Assembly: GCA_019454045.1 (NCBI GenBank)
Contig: SKCR01021437.1
Span: forward strand, 1-64,000
Reading direction: 5' to 3'
Origin: Zanthoxylum bungeanum
Lineage: Eukaryota > Streptophyta > Magnoliopsida > Sapindales > Rutaceae
DNA length: 64,000 nucleotides
The notes below the pieces were generated by a model. The model saw nothing but the letters and a program-made list of their open reading frames with translations. It was not told the DNA's origin and made no database searches. This document shows, piece after piece, positions 47,414 through 59,637 of the stretch. Position numbers and translations under genes: made by a program. Numbering within the stretch: the first letter of the stretch is position 1; every line of letters starts with the position of its first letter.

Positions 47414-50400
47414 TGTGTAGGACACAGAAACTGGGCGACGCATGCTGTTTCGGGCTCGCGGCCCGGTGGGAGTACGGAGTAGCCCACGGGGGACTAAACC
47501 GGAGAATAAATGAGTCGCCACCCGGTGTGAACCGGGAAATGATTTAAGGCTGCACTCACCCCTCGCAATGGAAGACCTCAAACCGTTGGGTTCAGAATGG
47601 TCCCTTACTTATGTCATTTGTAATGAATGTATTTGTGCAATTTTAACCAAGTCTACTTAACATACATATGGTCAAAGTAGTCTAAATTCTTATAAAGCCT
47701 AAATCTAGGTTTGCATACTTCAAAAGTAAACTTTTATAACGGCAAACATATGATATCATACAATGAGTATGTTGAATTACCCAAACATGGAAAATAAATA
47801 ATGACCTAAACATAATGTAAGTTAAACTCCTATTGCGAAAGAAAATAACTAAATCATGCATAAAGAAAGAAAATTATAGCTATTGAATCATGCTTAGGAT
47901 AAACAACATGCTAACAACCTAATCATGCTCAAATACATGGTTGGATAAAACGAAATGCGTGTGTCTCTCAGGTAGTACGTGGCGTTGTATCCCGAGTACA
48001 AACCGCAATACCGTCCATTCGGATTCGGCTACGGAATTTACGTCCGGGTTTCCATCCGATATACCGCAAGAGAAAAACACATATTCCGTTCATTCGGAAT
48101 TCTCATCATACAATCTCATGAATATCATAAATTAGTACATGCGGAATAATAAACATGTGGCCAAGGAATTCAGCCGTTCTCAATGTAGGACCTCGCACGC
48201 CCGGTTGGACGTATTCCACGTTAACCGAGCACGCCGTGTCCGGGACAACAAAATAAAATATAACAAGGGTGCCCTCAGGTCTTACCTTTTTTAGTCGCTT
48301 TCCGGGAGTGAGTTTCACGGTGCCGGAAGGGATATCGTTCCGCTGTTTTCACTAGTCGTCGTTTCTGCTCTTTTCACTGTTCACTGTTTCCACTGTTTTC
48401 TCGGATTCGCTGTTTTCACTGTTTCCACTGTTTGCGGTTTCAGCCCGCTGTTCTATGTTTCCACTGTTTGCGGTTCCAGCCCGCTGTTCTATTCTTTGCT
48501 CCAAGAATCTAGTTTCCTCTTCTTTGTCTCCGGTTCATAACTGAGTTTTTCTTGTTTTTCTAATATCCTCTGAAAATTATCACGTACCTGCCGCTGCATC
48601 TTCCTTATTTCTTCAACAAAAGCATAGTGCAGTCTGTCTTTCTCCTCAAGTATCCTGCTTAGTCATTGAACTTACACTGTAATTCACTGAGATCTTCATT
48701 TTTCATATCAATCTTACTGGCAAGGTGAGCAACAGCATGATTTTTACTCTCAGCTTCTTCCTGAACAATGTCCGAAATTGTTCTTAACTTCCCTTCCTGG
48801 CGAAGATACCCCCTATTGGCCCTTCAGAATTGTTGTCATCAGCACGTGCACACCAGCCATATCAATCTCTATATACTTTGCAAGAGCCAGGTGGTTCGCC
48901 TTTTGTTTTGCACTTCTGTTAACAGTCCCTTTACCCACACACCACTCCATCTTCGGAACATAACCTTCTTCACAGGGCCTCCAGGAAACAGGTGGCTTCT
49001 AGGGTTTGTGTTCAACGTGAGTTGGGGTATGTGGCTAAAGACAGGTGGCGTGGTTGATGATCGAGGGCTGGTTTTGGGAGAGTTTTATGCGTGAAGTTGG
49101 AGGCAGTTGAGGGTGCTGCATTTACGTGCATGATGAATGGGTAGTGATGTGCACGGTGAAGGTCAGTAGGCTGTGTGGGTTGCTAAGTGGCTGCAGATCA
49201 TGGCTTAAAGGGGCAGTGATGTAAGTTTGTGATTTATGAACTCCCCAAAATGGTGTCTGTCCCCCCTTTTGGTGCGTGAATATGATGATCAGTTTTAAGG
49301 TTGCAGTGGCTGTGTGAGGCTTTGTTGGATGGAGTGAATTCTTGGCTAGTGAAGGGCTGATCAACGTGAGTTAGGGTTGCATTTGTAGCAGTTTGTTACA
49401 TGGAGGATGAGAGAGGGATCTTGGCGTGAATGGCTGTTATGGGTGTTTCATGGAGGGGGTGCTATTTGGCTATCGGTGAAAGTTGCTTCTGAGAGGCCAC
49501 CGTGGTCGTGTAAGAGGCAGTTTTTGTCCGTCCCCCCCTGCGTGAGTGTGGTGAGTTTTATAAGAGGGCTGCTCGGTCAGGGATAAAAATGGCGTGAGTA
49601 GTGTGAAGCCGAGAAGGAGAGAGACAAGTGCGTGAGCTGCAGAGGCTGTTGGAAGGGCAGATTCACGTGAAGGCTAGGGGTTGCTGGAGGGGGTGATTTG
49701 TGGCATAAGATGGGGGCAGCTTCCAGGGGGCCATTTTTGGCGTGAAATCAAAAGCTGATTCCAGAGGCTATTAGATGTGAAGGAGGCATGAGTAAGGGGT
49801 TGCTGTCACTGTCAGCATCAAGTTAAGGCTGTGAAGGGGTTCTTTTGAGGGTGGCTGAATGCGTGAAATCAGGGGGTGTTGTCGGCAGTGGCGTCAAGGT
49901 TGTGAAGCCCCTTTTTTTGGCGTGAATGATGCGTTGAATCTGAGAGAGGGAGAGGCACGGCATGGGTGGAGTCATGGGTAGTATGGGTATTGTATGGAGG
50001 GTGGTATGGGGTTGCATGGCTTTAGGATATGGGTTTTGTTGGTTTGTTGTTAGTGTGGATTAGTGGCAGGGGACAAGTGCTTTTGTTGTTTAGTGTTTTG
50101 GTGAGGGAATTGTTTATTTGTGAGGAGTTCACGTGGGGCAAAGAAATGATAATGGTTATGATTTGTTTTTGATTAATGGCATGTGGGGCATTGGTTTTGT
50201 TGGAATGGGCGTGAAAGGAGGGAAATTATTTTTGTTGTTGTGTGTGTGTATTACACGTGAATGAGGGTTGGGTTTTTGTCTTGTTATGGTTAGTGGGTAT
50301 GGTGTGAGGTGTGGGTATTTTTGTGAACCGGGCCGAGGATAAATTCAAAACTGAGACCGAACGAGCGAACCCGAAGCTTGAATGAGCGAATCAAATCCAA

Positions 50401-50525
50401 CAAAAATGTCAATTCTTGACCCTTCCCTTCCGACGACCGTTTTCCGCGACTTCCTCAACTAAAAAGGTAGTGCCTCCAGTTGAGGCTCATCATCGGGACT
50501 TACATGTAAAAATGCAGTGCTTACA
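47414..50525 (-). repeat. Family B 3' LTR on the minus strand (B3)
   Basis: In element orientation it starts TGTAAGCACTGCATTTTTA and ends CTGTGTCCTACA, matching both ends of B1 and B2. The sequence before its start reads AAAGTGGGGGCGAC, a good polypurine tract, so this is a 3' LTR and the element's body lies to the right. Its middle differs strongly from B1 and B2 and lacks the CGTTCGAACG arrays. It carries CACTGTTTCCACTGTTTGCG repeats near 48370-48490. Confidence 0.85.
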
Positions 50526-50540
50526 GTCGCCCCCACTTTG
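50526..50540 (-). promoter_or_regulatory. Polypurine tract of the B3 element
   Basis: The minus strand reads ATCAAAGTGGGGGCGAC immediately before the LTR TG. It would prime plus-strand synthesis. Confidence 0.7.
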
Positions 50541-50639
50541 ATGGGACTTGTGCAGTGTGTGACAATGACAATTCTATCAAAGTACGTGCAATGCATTTTC
50601 ACTTACCTGGCTCGTCAGCTGCCACCTGACTTACCTGCT

Positions 50640-51511
50640 GCTTCGAGCTATCTCGATCCTGGGACGCATCCCAATAACTACACCCGACAACGGGGGCACC
50701 TCGACCATGGGCACCTCGACCCAACACCGCTGAAAATAGGGACCTCGCCCTCGAACTGATGATGTAGTGGGCACCTCGACTCGGAACTACAACCGACAAC
50801 AGGGGCACCTCGACCCTGGGCACCTCGACCTAACACCGCTGACAATAGGGACCTCGCCCTCGAACTGATGATGTAGTGGGCACCTTGACCCTGGGCACCT
50901 CGACCCGGAACTACAACCGACAACGGGGGCACCTCGACCCTGGGCACCTCGACCCAACACTGCTGACAATATGGACCTCGCCCTCGAACTGATAATGTAG
51001 TGGGCACCTCGACCCTGGGCACCTCGACCCGAAACTACAACCGACAACGGGGGCACCTCGACCCTGGGCACCTCGACCCACACTGCTGACAATAGGGACC
51101 TCGGCCGGGGACGCATCCCCAAACTGGAATATATGATGCAGTGGGTCTACGACCCTGGAACGCATTCCAATAACTGCAACCGACAACGGGGGCCTCGACC
51201 CTGGGACGCATCCAAATACCGCTGATGACGATGTGGGCCTCGACCCTATGACTCATCCCCAAAAACTGATACTGTTATTGACGTGGGCCACGACCCTGGG
51301 ACTCATCCCTGAAAACTGATGCTGATGGTGATGCTGATGTGGGCCTCGACCCTGGGACTCATCCCCAAAAGCTGATACTGTAATTGATGTGGGCCTCGAC
51401 CCTGAGACTCATCCCCGAAAACTGATACTGATGCTGACTTAGGCCTCGACCTTGGGACTCATCCCTGAAAACTGATACTGATGTGTCTCCATACCCGGAG
51501 TGTCGCAATGA
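50640..51511 (-). repeat. Tandem-repeat region of the B3 element
   Basis: Compound repeats of roughly 110-122 bp are built from GGGCACCTCGACCC, AATAGGGACCTCGCCCTCG and CAACCGACAACGGGGGCACC. Shorter GGGACTCATCCCC-based units follow (about 51240-51480), and then TCTCCATACCCGGAGTGTCG. In reverse complement these match arrays at 62900-63400 of the B2 element. They lie between the (missing) pol and the 3' LTR, the usual place of tandem repeats in Tat-lineage elements. Homology ends at about 51511. Confidence 0.85.
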
Positions 51512-53000
51512 TATGGGAGAGTAATATATTAAGGGGGAGAGCCTTATATATGGGAGATGGTCGTAGATTATCCTTTAGATATCTCCATTTTAGAGGGAGT
51601 TCAAATTAAGGGGAGAAGGATATCTACTTGTACATGCATGAGCTTTATACATGTTTATTTTATATTTGATAATCCCAATGCTTTTCACGGTATATTGTTG
51701 ATTGTGGATGTTTAAGGTAAGCATGTATGTTGCTGCGGTGGCATTATTTTCAAGACTACTTGGTTATGTGTTAGATCGAGTCCTAATGTAATTAGTCATT
51801 GTTTTGATTGTTGGCAGTTAACTATTTTCTTTTTGGGTCTATTACCGTAGTCTTTGTATTATGTAGTGTTTTGTCACGGAATGCGAAATGGGGAGATTGT
51901 TAGTTCCATTTTTATTAACATGTGTCCGTGACAAAACGAGTTCAATTGAGTTGTAATATTTCATGAAGATCTTTGTGCAATTGGACTGGTTTCGGACTGC
52001 TGTGCATCAGACATGCGTTCGTGGTGCGTTCGTTGCAGTGTTTGAACGATTGTCGTTAATGATGCGTTCGTTATTTGGTTCGAACGTGTGGCGTTGGTGG
52101 CACGTTCTTCATTGGGTTCGAACGAGAGCATTCCAGAGAGCAAACGTTCGAGTCACGTTCTTGTTGGGTTCGAACGAGATCATTCCAGAGAGCATCCGTT
52201 CGTTGTGCGTTCGAGTGGCGTTCGAACGAGTCTTTCCAGTAGGCGCGCGTTCGTCTTGCGTTCGAGTAACCGTTTGAACGCGACTGCGATCTGAACGCGA
52301 TTTTGAGCCTTTTCACTTTGCAAAACCCTAGGTTTTTACCCTACCTATAAATATAACCCTTAGCCGCCATGCCCATTAGTTGAAGCATATTTCCTTTGAG
52401 CCAAAATCTCTCAAAGCTTTCAACTCTCTTTGATTCCACCATTGAAGACTTCTTATCTCATTGTCTTCTTCATTGATGGTGTGAATGTTTCTTTGATAAC
52501 CTTCAACACAACTTAACCCAAAATCCCTAATCCTTTAGAGTTCTTTAGGAGGATTTTTGGTAGTCGAGTTCCGGCGTCATTGGTGATACAATCTACTCAG
52601 AGACTTCAGAGGTTCTGAAGAAAACCGTGGGTCGCGGGCTTGAGGAGTTGCCTTGAGTTCTTGCAGTATTGAGGCACTTGAGTCGGTGGAGTTGCAACCT
52701 TAGGTCTTGACCATCGCTGTAAGTTTTTCTCTATATAATGGATTCGGGTGGTAGCCTATACCCGGAGTGGTTTTTTACTCGCAAGAGTTTTCCACTTCGT
52801 CACCAAAATTATTGTGTTGAATTATTGTGTGATTGATTTAATTTGCTGCTTTAATTTATTATTATTGTTTTTATATTTGCAGCATAATTAATTGTTGGAT
52901 ATTGTGGTTGCCTTTTAATTTATCCATAGTAGCAGTAATCAGGACTTGTCTTGTTTATTGCATTAAATTCCGCATAGGGTCAGAACCTTAGGTAATCTCG
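51512..53000 (+). mobile_element. 3' end and LTR of a Sire-like copia element (C)
   Basis: The part 51512-51897 contains AAGGGGGAGAGCC and ends AAATGGGGAGAT, wording typical of the 3' region and polypurine tract of Sire/Maximus copia elements. An LTR then begins TGTTAGTTCCATTTTTATT at 51898. It includes a CGTTCGAACG cluster and a TATA box (CCTATAAATATA, about 52344-52355). The LTR end is not certain and may lie between about 52990 and 53090. No coding part or 5' LTR remains. Confidence 0.6.
52012..52292. repeat. CGTTCGAACG-type motif cluster 4 (C LTR)
   Basis: About fifteen CGTTCG or CGAACG words occur here, including GGTTCGAACGAG twice with ATTCCAGAGAGCA after each. Cluster 1 (10666-10835) has the same accessory words. 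Confidence 0.85.
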
Positions 53001-53498
53001 AATTTTCACAAAAAAAAATTTCGGTATAGATAAATCATCTCATCCTCCTACCCTCTCACCGGTATTGAAATAATTCTAGAAAATTTTGTTGTTCATTTCA
53101 GGCAAGAGACTATAACTTAGGTATTTGAATAAATAAATTCCACCACATGATCGAAATGCATCTTTTAAAGACATTTATTACTGTAACTTAATTATTCCAA
53201 TTAAAACAAAAACGTTTGCTAACACTAATATTTGATTAAAAATAAAAATAACGTAGGTCTAGCATGCATTTTCTTGAATGATTCATGGTGGCCAGAAAGA
53301 TAAGATTCCAAAAATAGCAGTGAACAAATTAGGTAGCTATATGCATGTCCATGTCCAGTGGTAGTGAATTGTATGATGAGTTAGCAGTCCCCATAATTTG
53401 GGGGATTGATTTAACATCCAAAACACCAATTCCTGTTTTTCCATAAAAAAAAAAAAAAAAGGCTTTATTAGCTGCTATTCTTATCTCTCTTCATTTCT
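53001..53498. other. Upstream region of the carbonic anhydrase gene
   Basis: No ORF of note. It contains an A15 tract (about 53446-53460). Regulatory elements beyond the TATA box could not be assigned. Confidence 0.4.
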
Positions 53499-53510
53499 CT
53501 ATAAATATAT
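53499..53510 (+). promoter_or_regulatory. TATA box of the alpha carbonic anhydrase gene
   Basis: CTATAAATATAT lies about 50-60 bases upstream of the ATG and is followed by a CT-rich leader (ACACCTCTCTCTCTAG). This is a typical plant core promoter with a short 5' UTR. Confidence 0.7.
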
Positions 53511-53558
53511 TTACACCTCTCTCTCTAGTACTTGCATTTGCAAAGTGATACCTCAACC

Positions 53559-55511
53559 ATGAAGTTCATCATTATGGCTTCTCTCATTCTCTCATCCCAT
53601 CTCTTTGATCTTGTTACTGCTTATGATTCTGAAGTTGGTATGCTCTCTCTTTTTTCCCCCCTCTTTTGTTAATATGCATGTAGTTGTATGGAATTTACAA
53701 AGCATATATAAAAGTTTCATGCTTGGTTTTATTCTGCCATATGTTTATTACTGTGAGATTTTGTGTTCATGCTTCTTATTGGTTTATGGTGTTCTTGTTT
53801 TAACAGTTGCAAAAAAAGCTAGATATAAAAATTTATAAAGGATCCCAGTATTTATTTTAAAGGCTAAAAATGGAAAAATCCTATAATTATATAGTTGCCT
53901 GTCCTGTTGGGCTTGCCCTAGCTCCGCCCCGGCCTTTGTTTTTGTCCTTTCTCTGTCTGGATTCTTTGTCTATGTTTTAGTTTGAGTAAAGAAATAAATC
54001 CTGATTTTGTACTTTTGTATTATTCACATCCTACTTTATTTGAACCCTATTTTATTATTTCCTGAGACAAAAGAAAAAGAAGAAATTCTCTTTGTTTTTG
54101 TCCCTCTTTTTCTCTCTTAATTATTTCCTTTTAATGTTAGCATTTGAACAAGTCATAATGACCAATTAATACCTTTACATGGAATGTTAACAGATGATGA
54201 ACATTCATTTACATATATAGAAGGAACAGAAAAAGGGCCACGCAATTGGGGCAAGATCAACCCAGAATGGCGAGTTTGTGAAAAAGGAAATCTTCAGTCT
54301 CCAATTGATCTTTTGAACCACAGGGTTCAAGTTTTACCTGCCCTCGGAAAATTAAAAAGGGATTACAAACCAGCTCCTGCTGTTATCAAGAACAGGGGTC
54401 ATGACATTCAAGTAAACAAATTTTTGTACATATAATTTGTATATCAAACACCAAATTCGTATTGTTAATGAGTGTTTGATCAGATCAGGTGCTGTGGAAA
54501 GGAGATGCTGGTCAAATTAACATCAATGGGACTTATTACAAACTGGTTCAGTGCCATTGGCATACCCCCTCTGAGCATACATTCAATGGGACTAGGTCCG
54601 ATTAATTTTGTATTTGACACGATCTAGTATCCGATTCTATCAATCAATTATAACTATTTAATGCTTGTTTACAATTTACAGGTATGTCATGGAACTTCAT
54701 TTGGTTCATCAAAGCTCTGACGGAAAAATAGCAGCTACGGGCATTGTTTACAAATATGGACGTCCTGATTACTTCCTTTCCAAGGTACTGTTTCAGTGAT
54801 TTAGCTCCTACAAAGTACTTTTTCAAAATCTAACACACAACAAGACTTGAAATCTGGTTTGTTTCAGCTGTTGGGCCACATAAAAACAATTGGAAAAGAA
54901 GAAAAAGAACTGGGAATTGTAAATCCTGGAGATATAAAATTCGGGAGCAGAAAGTATTACAGTTACATAGGATCACTTACAGTTCCTCCTTGCACCGAGG
55001 GCGTTGCTTGGACAATAGGAAAGAAGGTGTTATATGGTAACTTTAACATGATTTTAATTTGTTTTGATTCTTTAGTAACATTACACCATGTTTTGTGTAG
55101 GTGAGGACAGTTTCAAGGGAGCAAGTGAAAGCATTAAAGGAAACAGTTCATGATGTAAGTAAGCCACTAGTCTAATTACTACAGTTATTTTTAATATTTA
55201 AATTGAAATTAGACGAAAGTCCCAACCCACATAACCCAACCTAACCTAACCCAATCCATAAATATACAGGTTGAGACTAATTGGATTATATCCTATTTGT
55301 GAGTCGGGTTATGTTGGGTGGGTTAAGTCCCAACCCGACTCATGCATACTCATAGTCTAATACTTATTTTATGCTCTGTTGATTATTCATTCAAGTACTT
55401 GAATATGAGGTTTGTTATTTTTCTTTTTCTATTTTTCTTCAGGATTATGAGACAAATGCAAGGCCAACCAATGAATTGAACGGAAGACCAATTTTATTAT
55501 ACTCTCCATGA
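53559..55511 (+). CDS. Alpha-type carbonic anhydrase, secreted (alpha-CA/nectarin III-like)
   Basis: Seven exons join in phase: 53559-53637, 54194-54411, 54489-54595, 54682-54784, 54868-55026, 55101-55154 and 55443-55511, giving 262 residues. The start MKFIIMASLILSSHLFDLVTA is a clear signal peptide, so the protein enters the secretory pathway. The family landmarks are in order: GPRNWGKINPEW, NLQSPIDL, then the zinc-ligand region HWHTPSEHTFNG with two His and ELHLVHQSS with the third His. TVPPCTEGVAW follows, and RPTNELNGRPI is near the C terminus. The enzyme interconverts CO2 and bicarbonate. Its Cys residues near the start and in PPCTEG fit the conserved disulphide. Introns are GT-AG and no damage is seen. 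Plant relatives include alpha-CA 7 and nectarin III; expression site cannot be read from the sequence. Confidence 0.95.
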
Positions 55512-55904
55512 AAGAAGCATTGATTGGGGTTCCAGTTATATCAGGTTTATGTTCATGGCTCCACTAATAAATGAGCTTGAAAAGGACATCATGTTATATA
55601 ATCACTCCAAATAATTTCAACCAAAGCTTCAGAAATGTTTGTGCCTTATTTTTACATCTAGTAATTTAGAGTATTGGTACTGCTACAATTTTTTTTAATA
55701 CAAATTGATGTGGTATATATAATACGATTGATTGAAAGAAAATATCACTTATTTTTCGTTATTATTTTATATTTTAATGGGAAAAAGACTTACGAACCGG
55801 ATACTTTCCGAGTCTGTGTAGTGAGTCTATCAACACAACACCAAAAGTAATTTTGAGTTTGATTCAATATCTCACAGAAATTTGCAAATACGTTATCGTC
55901 TATT
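55512..55904 (+). other. 3' UTR and downstream of carbonic anhydrase
   Basis: AATAAA at 55566-55571 is a plausible poly(A) signal. The rest is AT-rich, and the stretch from about 55780 resembles sequence that commonly precedes TRIM-like LTRs. Confidence 0.5.
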
Positions 55905-56246
55905 TGTCCCGTATTAAATAGGTATTTTATAAATTCATGTGTTCCTTCTCCTTAAAAATTCGATTTTAAGGATGAGTTCTACTCACGGTTCGTAACAATT
56001 GGTATCAGAGCTAATACTATGTCTTCTAGTTACAATCATTGGGCGCAATAGGTGACGTCGATATTGTAGTGTTCGGCCTCGATAGATAAGAATAGTACAA
56101 AATCTACCATGTGTGGACACATGTATATAGAGCGTGGAGAATATCTGATTAATTTGTCTCACATTGGCTAGAGCTTTATAAGCACATGGCTCCCGTTCCT
56201 TATAAATTGGTTTTTAATGATGAGTTTTACCTATAGGTTCGTCACA
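55905..56246 (+). mobile_element. TRIM-like miniature LTR element
   Basis: Two diverged direct repeats of about 92 bp form its ends: 55905-55997 (TGTCCCGTATT...GGTTCGTAACA) and 56155-56246 (TGTCTCACATT...GGTTCGTCACA). Directly after the first is a perfect tRNA-Met primer site, TGGTATCAGAGC (56000-56011). A purine-rich GAGCGTGGAGAA lies before the second. The internal part is only about 157 bp and non-coding. Length, structure and wording match terminal-repeat retrotransposons in miniature. No clean target duplication is visible. Confidence 0.78.
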
Positions 56247-56904
56247 AATCCAACTCATTTTATGTTGGAAACAACAATCATTAGTATGTATAAATAAGAT
56301 GAACAATAATAAATCTTGTATATAATGTATTATATAATTACAGAATGAAAATATATATAGTGCAATACTAACTTGTAAAAACAAAATCTTATAGAACAAT
56401 GTCCTGAGGCAGAATTTTTGCCCTTTCAGTGATTGAAATTCAACAAAAGTCTACTCTCAGGATAACCCTGAAATTACCTACAAACAATAATAAGTAACAA
56501 CTATACCCAAGAGGGGGAGGCTGGTGAATTGGGTAATTAAAAAAATTAATACATAATTATAAATCTAGTCAATTTTACGCTTTCAAGCTTTACCAACAAT
56601 TACAAATCACACTACTGATTTGAAGTAAAATTGCACAATTTAAAAAGATTAAAGAAGAGAGATACAACACCGAGTTTATGATGGTTCAACCAAATCACTT
56701 GCCTACGTCCACTCTCTTCAAGCACGCTTGAAGGTTCCACTAGTTTCAACAAACTTACAACCAAGAGATTTTTCACCAAGGCTTCTCTTAAACCTTTTAC
56801 ACGGCATGGTAACATACGGCCATGAGTTGCAAGTGAAAAGTTTGTAATATTCAATGCTCTAGTTTAATTGGAGGAAGCATCTAAAAAAGCGATGGAATAA
56901 TAAA
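56247..56904. other. Unassigned AT-rich intergenic sequence
   Basis: No gene or clear repeat was recognised. A short minus-strand ORF (56612-56854) has no recognisable motif. Confidence 0.4.
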
Positions 56905-57235
56905 AAAATGTAACATCTGAGATCTGAGTAATTAAGTCTGTAGAGGTATTTTAACACCTAGTGCCCTAAAGCCAACTGGCTTCGGAGTCACTGGCCCAAA
57001 GCTCGCTACATGGATTGAAGATTGTATATATATAAAAAAGACATATGAGATCCGAGTAATTAAGTCTGTAAGGGTGTCTTAACACCTAGCGCCCTAAAGC
57101 CAACTGGCTTGGGAGTCACTGGCATAAAGCTCTCTACATGGATTGAAGATGTTATAAGAAAAAAAAATCCATTACTAAAAAGGTGTGAATTCTGATATAA
57201 TTTTAGGACAAAAATATTACTCTCTTTTCGACTGC
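56905..57235 (-). repeat. Double-repeat element D, copy 2
   Basis: Two direct units (56912-57022 and 57041-57150) share GAGTAATTAAGTCTGTA, CCTAAAGCCAACTGGCTT and CTACATGGATTGAAGAT. Beyond them, 57170-57235 matches the leading segment of copy 1 in reverse (GTGTGAATTCTGATAT). This copy is more complete than 21058-21385. Confidence 0.7.
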
Positions 57236-57642
57236 ACTTAAGTAATATTGTGAGCACAATGATTTGATTAATACATTCTTGGTTGTGTATATGGAGAATA
57301 TTAAAAAATAATCAGAGAATTTACTTATTTGGTAATTTAGAAAGAAAGAAAACAACTATTAACTTGGATAAGAGTTTCACTTGTTTAGTTACTAACTTGT
57401 TTAATTTTTTTTTACTTTTGTGTACATTTGACGTTTGTGGGTATCGTCGTTGTAAGCCCTCACAAGACTACAACTCGTCCACTAGGGACACTGTAGGCAT
57501 TGCATTTTTGCATGTGAAACCCGATGATGAGTCTCAGTTGGAGGCACTACCTTTTTTAAAGTTAAGGATATTGCGGGAAACGGACGTCGGAAGGGGAAAT
57601 TCGGAATAAGTATGTCATCAAGTTCATTTCGCCAAGTTCACT

Positions 57643-57735
57643 GTTTTCGTTCGTGCTGCGTTCGTTACCACGTTCGAACGTCAAACAGATTACGGGCGTT
57701 CGTGCAGCGTTCTAAGAGGCGTTCGAACGGTGTCG
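57643..57735. repeat. CGTTCGAACG-type motif cluster 5 (B2, 5' part)
   Basis: Closely parallels 38786-38880 and ends GGCGTTCGAACGGTGTCGG. Confidence 0.8.
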
Positions 57736-58121
57736 GTATTTCTGGTTTTGCTGCGAGGCCCACACGCCCAAGGCCCTTAAATTACACCCAAATTAAATCA
57801 AATATTAATTAAATTAAACATTGAATTAAATAAAATAATTAAACCATTTACCAATTAAATAAAACATAAAATATAATCATACCTAATTTAGATAAATCAA
57901 ATATATTAACTCCTAATTAGACAAAATCATATACTAAATTAAAAAGATGTCATGCCTAATTAAATCACTCATAACCAATTTAAAGATATTGACTTCCTAA
58001 TCTAAACCAATTTTGTCCCCCCCCTCAATCCATTGATTTCCTTATCCAACACCAAATCAAATCCTCTCTTTAATGCCAAAATCCCTTCCTTGTGAGACAA
58101 GGGGAAGCCCTAGCCCTTTTC

Positions 58122-58129
58122 TATATAAA
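58122..58129 (+). promoter_or_regulatory. Family B LTR TATA box (B2)
   Basis: CTATATAAAC in the same context as B1. It would be the start-site promoter of the element. Confidence 0.6.
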
Positions 58130-59269
58130 CAAAGCCAAACCAAGCCTCTCCAATCTATCTAATTGACGAAAAAAACCAAAAAACACAAAAAAAAACCCAT
58201 CAGCCCTCCACTCGTACCAGCCCTCACGTAAGCCATCCACGCCAAGAACACCTCCTCTAGCCACTCACGTATACACACAAATAATAAGAAGCGATATTCT
58301 TCTCATACTCTCTCTAGCACTCACACAGCCCTTGCACCCTTCACACTCCCGCACACACAGCACTCAACACGTAAGCCCCCCTCACAGCCCTCACAAGCAT
58401 TAGCCTTCAACGCACTGCCCCTCTCCACTGACCACGCACAACAAGTCTTCCATGCAGCAGCTCACATCCTCTCTCTTAACACCACACTGCCATTCCTTCA
58501 TTAAACACACATTGACATAGCCAACCAAAACCCCACTGACCGACACAAACCCTTGGACCATTAACCGAGAGCAACACATCCATTGCCTCCTCCAATAACC
58601 CACAAAGCCACTACCTCTCTCGCAAAACTGACAAGCAACCTAAGCCACTCAGCAGCCCTTCCATTTCATGTATAAACAGTCCAAGAATTGCCCTGTTAAC
58701 ATCACCGAAAACTGCCCCGAATAGCCCCCTAATCACCACCTAAAACCAGCCCCATAAACCCCCACACATCACCGAAAATTACCCCAAAAACAGCAGCTAC
58801 ATGCACCGAACAGTGACCAAAATACGACAGCAAAACGGAGTCAAAACAGTAGCCTGAGCAGCGAAACAGCGAGGTAAAATGCAAACCAGTGAACCAGAAA
58901 AGTTGAGGAAATTTAACCATTCCGATCTCCGTGAAACGCGAGTCCGAAAGTCGACAAAAAAGGTTAGACCTGAGGGTATTTTTCACATATGTTTTCTGTT
59001 TTATTTTTATTATTTATTGAGTATTGTTCGCATGATTATTATGTTAAAATGCATGTTGTGGCCTTGGAATAAAATGAAAGATGTGTCAACTCTCGCGGTA
59101 TATCGGATGGAAACCCGGACATAAATTTCATAGCCGATTCCGAATGGATGGTAGTATGATCTGTACTCGGGATACAACTCCACGTACCACTTGAGTAAAC
59201 AGCACATTCTTTTATTTTTTGTTGCTTTGATTTATTTATTTTTCGTCATTTAAATGCCGTATTTTACTG

Positions 59270-59560
59270 TTTATGCATGACGTGATCGAGTGCATGGGCT
59301 TAGTAAGTCGGATTAAAGGTCCCCTATTTTGAGGGGTTAAAACCCTTTACCACGATGCTTTGCCGCGCCGGTTGATGTATATTCGGTTGAATGTAAGATT
59401 TGTTCAATCGGGTATACGAAGTCCGATATCATTGTCTTTACTTTTTATATATGTATTGTGTTGATTGCGCATGGGCTTAGTAAGTGCGATTAAAGGTCCT
59501 CTATTTTGAGAGGTTAAAATCATTTACCACGAGGCTTTGCCGCGCTTTTAGCCCGTTATT
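59270..59560. repeat. Tandem units of about 170 bp within B2 LTR
   Basis: Two units, about 176 bp apart, of the same type as the three in B1 at 40000-40445. Confidence 0.75.
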
Positions 59561-59637
59561 ATTTATTAGAGGTCATCTATTCATCTGTTCATGTATGTGT
59601 CATGTTGTTTACTGCATTTTGGAGGTCACTGATGTAA

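Noticed and set aside
50599..51262. Several overlapping minus-strand ORFs of 74-114 codons
   Set aside because: They are frames of the CTCGACC tandem array and repeat the same peptides with Arg/Gly/Cys bias.
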